A DNA stretch of 10,783 bases, from contig DDWC01000007.1 in the NCBI GenBank assembly GCA_002345475.1, forward strand, positions 2,154 through 12,936. The letters run 5' to 3'. Positions within the stretch are counted from its first letter, which is position 1; each line of letters opens with the position of its first letter. This document shows positions 7,570-10,783 of this stretch, in pieces. Position numbers and translations under genes: made by a program. The notes below the pieces were generated by a model. The model did no database searches and was not told the origin of the DNA. It worked only from the letters and a program-made list of their open reading frames with translations. Source of the DNA: Firmicutes bacterium UBA2296. GTDB lineage: Bacteria; Bacillota; UBA994.

Positions 7570-8823
7570 CTATCTAATCTGCTCAAGTTGACTTGCGCCC
7601 AGCATGACTTCAACCATCCTGGCTCGCTCCTCCATCCAGGGGCTATGTCCGGATTTCTCAAACCAGATCAGCTCCTTGTGGGGTGCTTTAAGGATCTCCA
7701 CATACTCTTCAACTAAATGGGGTGGCGCGTTCACGTCGTGTCGCCCAACTATAAACTGCACGGGAACTTCAAGTTCGGTTATCTGCTGGCGGAAATCAAC
7801 TTCCCAGAGCTGAGGCCACACCACCTCCATCACCTTAAGGAGCCCCCGGAAGTAGTTCACCTTGTCGTAGAGGCCGTATTCCGGAGAGAAGATATCTCCG
7901 AAGGTGTCATAGCTGCTGTTGATGTTCGGGTTACTGTTCATGTAGTTGCTCAGATACATCAGGTAACGTGCCGCTTTCCTGGCAACGCCTTTGCCGTAGT
8001 ATGGTGGCGGCCCCTGCTTCTGCAGAGCCTTCAGAGTGCGGGAGTCCCCCTTGTCGCTACTGACCTTTAGGGCCAGTTCGTAGTCGTAAAGGTCGGTTTC
8101 CAGAAAAGCTACCATAGGAGCCACCGCCGTAAAGGAATGATACAGCTGTGGGTAATCATGGGCCATCCAGAGCCCCAACATCGTTCCCCAGGACTCTCCC
8201 ATGATGTGTATGCGCTCCTGCCCAAAGCGTTCGCGCAGGTAGTGCGTCAACTGCAAGGCGTCATCCCGATACTGCTCAGGCGTCAATGTGGAGAAATCTG
8301 CGGCTCTGTACGACTTGCCCGCGCCGGGCTGATCCCAGTTGACAACGACATAGTGCTTTTCAAGCTCGGCCAACACCTTTCGTGTCGCCGCCAGTTGCGT
8401 CCCGCCCGGGCCGCCCGCCAGGAACAGCAGCACGGGCTTACCCGCGTCCTGTCCGCGCAATGTGATCCATTGGCGCCGCCCGTTAAGTTCAACAATTTTC
8501 AGCTCAGCAACACTGCCCGGCAAAGGCAGTCCATCGGCACCACGAATGACAGGCGTAGTCGCACAACGCTGTGAGAAGACCACCGCCAGAACCCCTACGC
8601 ACACCACTACAATCACAGCACCGATGCGGTGCGCGCTGGAGCCGGCACGCAGAAACAACCCCATCAGGCCGACGTCGGATAAAGCCAGTGCCAGGAAAAT
8701 ATAGATAGGGACTGCCGTAATTAATGGCAATAGAGCCACCGGCAGTAACGAAATGACGATAAAAAGCCAAAGAAAAAACCCGATAACGGGGTGAGAGAGC
8801 ACGGTATGCAATTTTTCTTTCAT
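7570..8823 (-). CDS. Membrane-anchored alpha/beta hydrolase, proline-iminopeptidase type
   Basis: This 417-residue protein opens with about three hydrophobic segments (about 11-30, 31-58, 67-84), followed by a hydrolase domain (about 100-410) probably outside the membrane. The domain shows the proline-iminopeptidase (S33) signature set: oxyanion loop GGPGG (137-141), WDQPGAGKS (163-171), nucleophile elbow GESWG (209-213, Ser211), acid in VGRHDVN (Asp363) and base in SGHSPW (His393). The triad is therefore complete. A helical cap (about 240-340) lies between strands. AAGGAG directly abuts the ATG (no spacer), so initiation may be weak, or start at TTG codon 5. The gene follows the TetR gene by 83 bp and precedes the MBL gene by 13 bp. 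Many relatives act on esters or drugs rather than peptides, so the substrate stays open. Confidence 0.88.
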   Translation of the reverse strand: MKEKLHTVLSHPVIGFFLWLFIVISLLPVALLPLITAVPIYIFLALALSDVGLMGLFLRAGSSAHRIGAVIVVVCVGVLAVVFSQRCATTPVIRGADGLPLPGSVAELKIVELNGRRQWITLRGQDAGKPVLLFLAGGPGGTQLAATRKVLAELEKHYVVVNWDQPGAGKSYRAADFSTLTPEQYRDDALQLTHYLRERFGQERIHIMGESWGTMLGLWMAHDYPQLYHSFTAVAPMVAFLETDLYDYELALKVSSDKGDSRTLKALQKQGPPPYYGKGVARKAARYLMYLSNYMNSNPNINSSYDTFGDIFSPEYGLYDKVNYFRGLLKVMEVVWPQLWEVDFRQQITELEVPVQFIVGRHDVNAPPHLVEEYVEILKAPHKELIWFEKSGHSPWMEERARMVEVMLGASQLEQIR

Positions 8824-8877
8824 CTCCTTGAATCTTGTGAATATGATAACGTATAGATTTGCGCCTTGGCTAATGCA

Positions 8878-8891
8878 CCCCTGTTTAGGGG
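8878..8891 (-). other. Small hairpin between the TetR and hydrolase genes
   Basis: CCCCT and AGGGG form a perfect 5-bp stem with a 4-nt loop in the 83-bp gap. No T-tract follows on the minus strand, so it is not a normal terminator. It could stabilise or set a processing point in the operon mRNA. I see no convincing second promoter in this gap. Confidence 0.35.
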
Positions 8892-8906
8892 ATATCTCAG
8901 ATTCTC

Positions 8907-9515
8907 TTACTCAGGCCTCACCATCCTGGTCCTGTTGGTAACCGCTATAATATCTTCTATCTTGTCTTCCCAGTTCTTGTCGTACTTGACGGTCTTCATC
9001 GTGGCGATGGCAGAAAGCCCGTGCACCACAGCCCACAGCGATATGGTAGTGTCCTGGAGCCTCTCCTTGGGCATCGCGCCGCCGAAGATGCGCGCCACTG
9101 TCGCTTTCAGCAGTTCAAACGGCGCAAAGCTGTCCGAAGAATCTCCGTCCCAAGCCAGGTTGATCTGCATGCCGGGCTGTGAAAACAGAAAGGAATGGTA
9201 ATGGGGATTTCTGATAAAGAACAGAACATACCTCTTCCCTATCTCTATCAACACCCGCGGATCATTCTGATCCTGTCCTGAGCCCATAGCTTCTTCCATC
9301 ACCGCAGTGAACTGCTCAGTAACATGATCCTGAATCGCCGACAGCAAGTCTTCCTTGCTCTGAAAGTGACTGTAAAGCGCGGTCTGGCTCACACCACACT
9401 TGGCAGACACCTTGCGCATCGACAGATGCTTTTCGCCCTCCTGGTTAATGAGCTCAATGCCAGCCTCAATAAGGCAGTTTCTCAGATCGCCGTGATGATA
9501 AGGTTTTTGTGGCAC
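8907..9515 (-). CDS. TetR-family transcriptional regulator with a WHG-type ligand domain
   Basis: A 202-residue regulator. The N-terminal TetR domain runs from HHGDLRNCLIEAGIELI (7-23) through the helix-turn-helix MRKVSAKCGVSQTALYSHFQSKEDLL (33-58). The C-terminal part contains WAVVHGL (161-167), the W...HG mark of the WHG (TetR_C_33) domain. The start is taken as GTG at 9515, because GGAGG (9526-9530) lies 10 nt upstream; the in-frame TTG at 9536 has no site and falls in the operator. The promoter upstream carries two tandem palindromes, so the protein probably represses its own operon and is released by a small ligand. It is first in the operon, 83 bp before the membrane hydrolase gene. The ligand is unknown. 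Confidence 0.9.
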   Translation of the reverse strand: MPQKPYHHGDLRNCLIEAGIELINQEGEKHLSMRKVSAKCGVSQTALYSHFQSKEDLLSAIQDHVTEQFTAVMEEAMGSGQDQNDPRVLIEIGKRYVLFFIRNPHYHSFLFSQPGMQINLAWDGDSSDSFAPFELLKATVARIFGGAMPKERLQDTTISLWAVVHGLSAIATMKTVKYDKNWEDKIEDIIAVTNRTRMVRPE

Positions 9516-9525
9516 AGCGGTTGTA

Positions 9526-9530
9526 CCTCC
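9526..9530 (-). promoter_or_regulatory. Ribosome binding site that sets the TetR start
   Basis: GGAGG on the minus strand, 10 nt before GTG at 9515. It lies inside the reading frame opened by the upstream TTG (9536), which argues for the GTG start. Confidence 0.7.
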
Positions 9531-9534
9531 TTCC

Positions 9535-9553
9535 AACTTAACGCTGTTAAGAT
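9535..9553. promoter_or_regulatory. Probable TetR operator 2 (downstream of -10)
   Basis: On the minus strand, ATCTTAACAGCGTTAAGTT has perfect CTTAAC/GTTAAG arms around AGC. It covers the predicted transcription start. It matches operator 1 in register and its centre is 30 bp away, which is about three helical turns. Confidence 0.7.
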
Positions 9554-9580
9554 ATTACTGCGACATCTTAACACTGTCAA
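9552..9580 (-). promoter_or_regulatory. Sigma-A-type promoter of the seven-gene operon
   Basis: A perfect TTGACA (9575-9580), a 17-bp spacer, then TAATAT (9552-9557, 4 of 6 to consensus). Transcription should start near 9545. The -35 box lies inside operator 1 and the -10 box touches operator 2. Confidence 0.8.
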
Positions 9581-9583
9581 GAT
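9565..9583. promoter_or_regulatory. Probable TetR operator 1 (over the -35 box)
   Basis: On the minus strand, ATCTTGACAGTGTTAAGAT is a 19-bp palindrome with one mismatched pair, centred on a single G. The mismatch (G for A) is what creates the perfect TTGACA box, so the operator and -35 box share bases. Bound repressor would directly exclude RNA polymerase. Confidence 0.75.
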
Positions 9584-9594
9584 ACTTTACCTCC

Positions 9595-9609
9595 TTTTTC
9601 GACGAAAAA
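9595..9609. repeat. Perfect 15-bp palindrome next to hairpin repeat copy 2
   Basis: TTTTTCG and CGAAAAA flank a single A on the plus strand. It lies between the repeat and the TetR promoter, about 15 bp upstream of the -35 box. Copy 1 of the repeat lacks it. It may be an additional protein site, or its A/T-rich arms may act as an upstream promoter element. Confidence 0.4.
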
Positions 9610-9678
9610 TTTCGCCGCAACGAAAAAACCCCACTCTAGTACACAGCTCTTTCACTAGCCATGCACTAAAGCGGGGAT
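9606..9678 (-). repeat. Dispersed hairpin repeat, copy 2
   Basis: Second copy of the 923-994 element in the same orientation, with the same CGCCGCAAC flank, arm lengths (20 nt) and loop length (8 nt). Differences are scattered over arms and loop, so the copies are old enough to have diverged while keeping the fold. Confidence 0.75.
9623..9676 (-). terminator. Rho-independent-type terminator after the HicB-like gene
   Basis: Read on the minus strand, a 20-bp stem (arms 9657-9676 and 9629-9648) with the 8-nt loop 9649-9656 is followed directly by six T. The stem has no mismatches: every non-Watson-Crick pair is G-U. It lies about 120 bp after the HicB-like stop and just before the TetR promoter, so it insulates the two units. 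Confidence 0.8.
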
Positions 9679-9798
9679 CAACAGTCTTAAAGTAACCACA
9701 TCGTCAACACCAAAGAGAATCTAATGTTCCTCGACTCATATGGAAGCACCTTTCGCGAGCGCCCCAAATCACCGGGCAGAGACTGCGGCACGCTGCAG
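9679..9798. other. Gene-free 3' stretch between the HicB-like gene and the terminator
   Basis: Both strands were read for a small toxin gene, promoter or RNA. Only an 11-codon ATG frame without a ribosome site and a short GCTGCAGC palindrome are present. No hicA-like frame is seen. Confidence 0.5.
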
Positions 9799-10254
9799 CT
9801 AAGACGACTGCTTATTTGCCCTATCGTTAACACCGAGGTGGCTTTTCAAAGCCTCCTGTAGAATATGCGAGAAGTTCACACCTGCCTTTTCTGCGCGGCT
9901 GTTCAACCAGGCGGGTATAGTGAGCGTCTTTTTGACAGCCCGGGTATCGTTCTGTTGGCGGTATTCTTCGGTGTCTACATCAATGAGATTGACGAAACTT
10001 TCACTGTTGCAGTCAATTGCGGACATATCGCTCGTGGCAGGTATGGCTTCATAGTGAGCCTCAGCATCGCACAGCCACATAGCCATGGCGTCGCGCCCCA
10101 TTTCAATAGTGTCAACAAGATTGTCGCCGTAGGTGACGCATCCCGGCAAGTCAGGAACAACCACTCTGTAGACCGAGCCATCTTCCCTGGTGAAGACTGC
10201 AGGATAGACATACTTTATAGCGCCCGCCTCCACAATTACATCTCGCAAATCCAT
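9799..10254 (-). CDS. HicB-family antitoxin-like protein, orphan
   Basis: Up to 151 residues. Residues 14-60 are the HicB partial RNase H-like fold: KYVYPAVFTREDGSVYRVV, VPDLPGCVTYGDNL, and a helix TIEMGRDAMAMWL. Residues about 107-141 (VKKTLTIPAWLNSRAEKAGVNFSHILQEALKSHLGV) form a ribbon-helix-helix-like DNA-binding end. No HicA toxin gene (about 60-80 codons, dsRNA-binding fold) lies on either side: the gaps are 76 and about 260 bp. The start is uncertain. The ATG at 10254 has no good ribosome site and adds 12 residues before the usual HicB beginning, where M-K-Y-x-Y-P is expected. At that point the sequence has ATA with a well-placed GGAGG. The protein may be a solo transcription regulator or the remnant of a toxin-antitoxin pair. 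Family call is strong; present function is unsure. Confidence 0.8.
   Translation of the reverse strand: MDLRDVIVEAGAIKYVYPAVFTREDGSVYRVVVPDLPGCVTYGDNLVDTIEMGRDAMAMWLCDAEAHYEAIPATSDMSAIDCNSESFVNLIDVDTEEYRQQNDTRAVKKTLTIPAWLNSRAEKAGVNFSHILQEALKSHLGVNDRANKQSS
10227..10231 (-). promoter_or_regulatory. Internal GGAGG at the canonical HicB start
   Basis: GGAGG on the minus strand, 8 nt before the ATA codon at 10218-10216, which encodes the position where HicB proteins normally begin. No comparable site precedes the ATG at 10254. Confidence 0.5.
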
Positions 10255-10281
10255 AATGACACGTACTCACACGTGCATCAA
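10253..10281 (-). promoter_or_regulatory. Weak candidate promoter for the HicB-like gene
   Basis: TTGATG (10276-10281), 17-bp spacer, CATTAT (10253-10258); each box matches consensus at 4 of 6. The -10 box overlaps the ATG at 10254, so a transcript from here would begin inside the long reading frame and favour a downstream start. Read-through from the upstream gene is the alternative. Confidence 0.3.
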
Positions 10282-10330
10282 TATTTCGGAGGTCGGCACG
10301 ATTGGCCCGTCCCTCGCGTCCCGGACATCG

Positions 10331-10783
10331 TTAACCCCTGATAAACCTGGCTATCTTCTTCACGTTTGCCTCCGGGTTCAGTGTGTAGATCTGCCTGGTT
10401 ATACTTTCTATGGCCTTCTCTTCACTGATTTTTTCAGCCTCGCGCAGGATGTCCTCGCCAAAGTATCGCTCTACTGTGCAGAACACGGTGGACGACCAAC
10501 CGTACTCCTCCCCTGTCTTGGAAAGTTTCTGCTGCCGGCCGCACATGGTAAGGTACATGCCCATCTGCAATTCCACCAGGGCCCGGTCAAACCCCGAGGC
10601 GTTCTCCTTGGAGAAGCCGGCCAGTTCTTTAATAGCATGAAGCGGCAGAACTTCGTATTCGCTCACCACGTCATATATGCGCTTGGCGAAGTGGCTTATC
10701 CCACCATCCGCGTATTCCTCGGCAAAAGTCTTGCCGCCGCGCCTAACCGCCAGGAAGTGCGGGTACCACTCTCTGGTGATGTA
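10331..10783 (-). CDS. AlkZ-related protein, C-terminal 150 residues (5' end outside the window)
   Basis: The frame is open to the right edge, so the 112-residue version starting at GTG 10669 is only an internal start. The visible protein begins YITREWYPHFLAVRRGGKTF, continues AKRIYDVVSEYEVLPLHAIKELAGFSKENASGFDRALVELQMGMYL (a winged-helix-like stretch), then GEEYGWSSTVFCTVERYFG and a helical end with NPEANVKKIARF. From memory, this layout matches Bacillota proteins annotated as AlkZ-related, linked by distant similarity to the HTH_42/AlkZ DNA glycosylases. The catalytic features of AlkZ are not visible, so DNA repair activity should not be assumed. It lies 76 bp before the HicB-like start and may be co-transcribed with it. 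Confidence 0.6.
   Translation of the reverse strand, partial: YITREWYPHFLAVRRGGKTFAEEYADGGISHFAKRIYDVVSEYEVLPLHAIKELAGFSKENASGFDRALVELQMGMYLTMCGRQQKLSKTGEEYGWSSTVFCTVERYFGEDILREAEKISEEKAIESITRQIYTLNPEANVKKIARFIRG

Noticed and set aside
7557..7661. MBL protein start at ATG 7661 (35 extra residues)
   Set aside because: It overlaps the hydrolase gene by about 90 bp and adds a non-family N-terminus, while ATG 7556 has CAGGTG at 5 nt and gives a normal signal-anchor start.
8137..8574. Long plus-strand reading frame (145 codons), with others such as 5572-6129 and 9865-10341
   Set aside because: These lie opposite genes with clear family motifs, lack convincing ribosome sites and show no recognisable domain. 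They are antisense shadows of the minus-strand genes.
9516..9536. TetR start at TTG 9536 (7 extra residues)
   Set aside because: No ribosome site precedes it, it lies inside operator 2, and the GGAGG that serves GTG 9515 falls within the extension.
9482..9580. A 32-codon TTG frame following a good GGAGG (9590-9594), a possible leader peptide before TetR
   Set aside because: Its ribosome site lies upstream of the -35 box, and the TTG is part of the -35 box itself, so the operon promoter could not produce this message.
9760..9800. Short inverted repeat around CTGCGGCACGCTGCAG as a terminator directly after the HicB-like gene
   Set aside because: The arms are only 4-5 bp and no T-tract follows on the minus strand; the far stronger hairpin at 9629-9676 explains termination.
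10331..10669. Treating the AlkZ-related gene as a complete 112-codon gene from GTG 10669
   Set aside because: The frame stays open to the window edge, and the extra upstream residues (YITREWYPHFLA and onward) fit the family, so the gene is truncated by the window.

Overview
All genes in this window lie on the minus strand, so transcription runs from right to left. Strong AGGAGG-type ribosome binding sites, tight gene packing, TTGACA/TATAAT-type promoters, a BceA-like ABC ATPase and an AlkZ-related protein point to a Bacillota (Clostridia-like) chromosome of roughly balanced base composition. No phage, IS or CRISPR content is visible. The species cannot be named from the sequence.

Right end (10783 to about 9620): the 3' part of an AlkZ-related protein gene that enters from outside the window, then a HicB-family antitoxin-like gene with no HicA partner in sight. 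A long hairpin followed by a T-tract closes this unit.

Centre (about 9600 to 945): one apparent seven-gene operon. It starts at a sigma-A-type promoter that carries two near-identical tandem palindromes, likely operators for the TetR regulator encoded first. Next come a membrane-anchored alpha/beta hydrolase of proline-iminopeptidase type, a membrane-anchored metallo-beta-lactamase-fold protein (DHPS-like), a beta-propeller lipoprotein, an FtsX/MacB-type permease, its ATPase, and a membrane HExxH (M50-like) metalloprotease with an exported C-terminal domain. After the TetR gene, intergenic gaps are 83, 13, -4, 16, 3 and 23 bp. The operon ends at a second copy of the same hairpin repeat.

Left end (about 900 to 1): a second, smaller unit with the same logic. 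A winged-helix (ArsR-like) regulator has a perfect dyad between its -35 and -10 boxes and is followed by another membrane-anchored alpha/beta hydrolase, cut by the window edge.

A working model is that the central operon is an inducible envelope module. A TetR protein senses a small molecule, two anchored hydrolases could modify it or a related substrate, and an ABC exporter with a surface lipoprotein and an intramembrane protease handles a peptide, lipid or lipoprotein substrate. The domains are read from sequence. The joint function is inference, and I do not recognise the combination as a described system.
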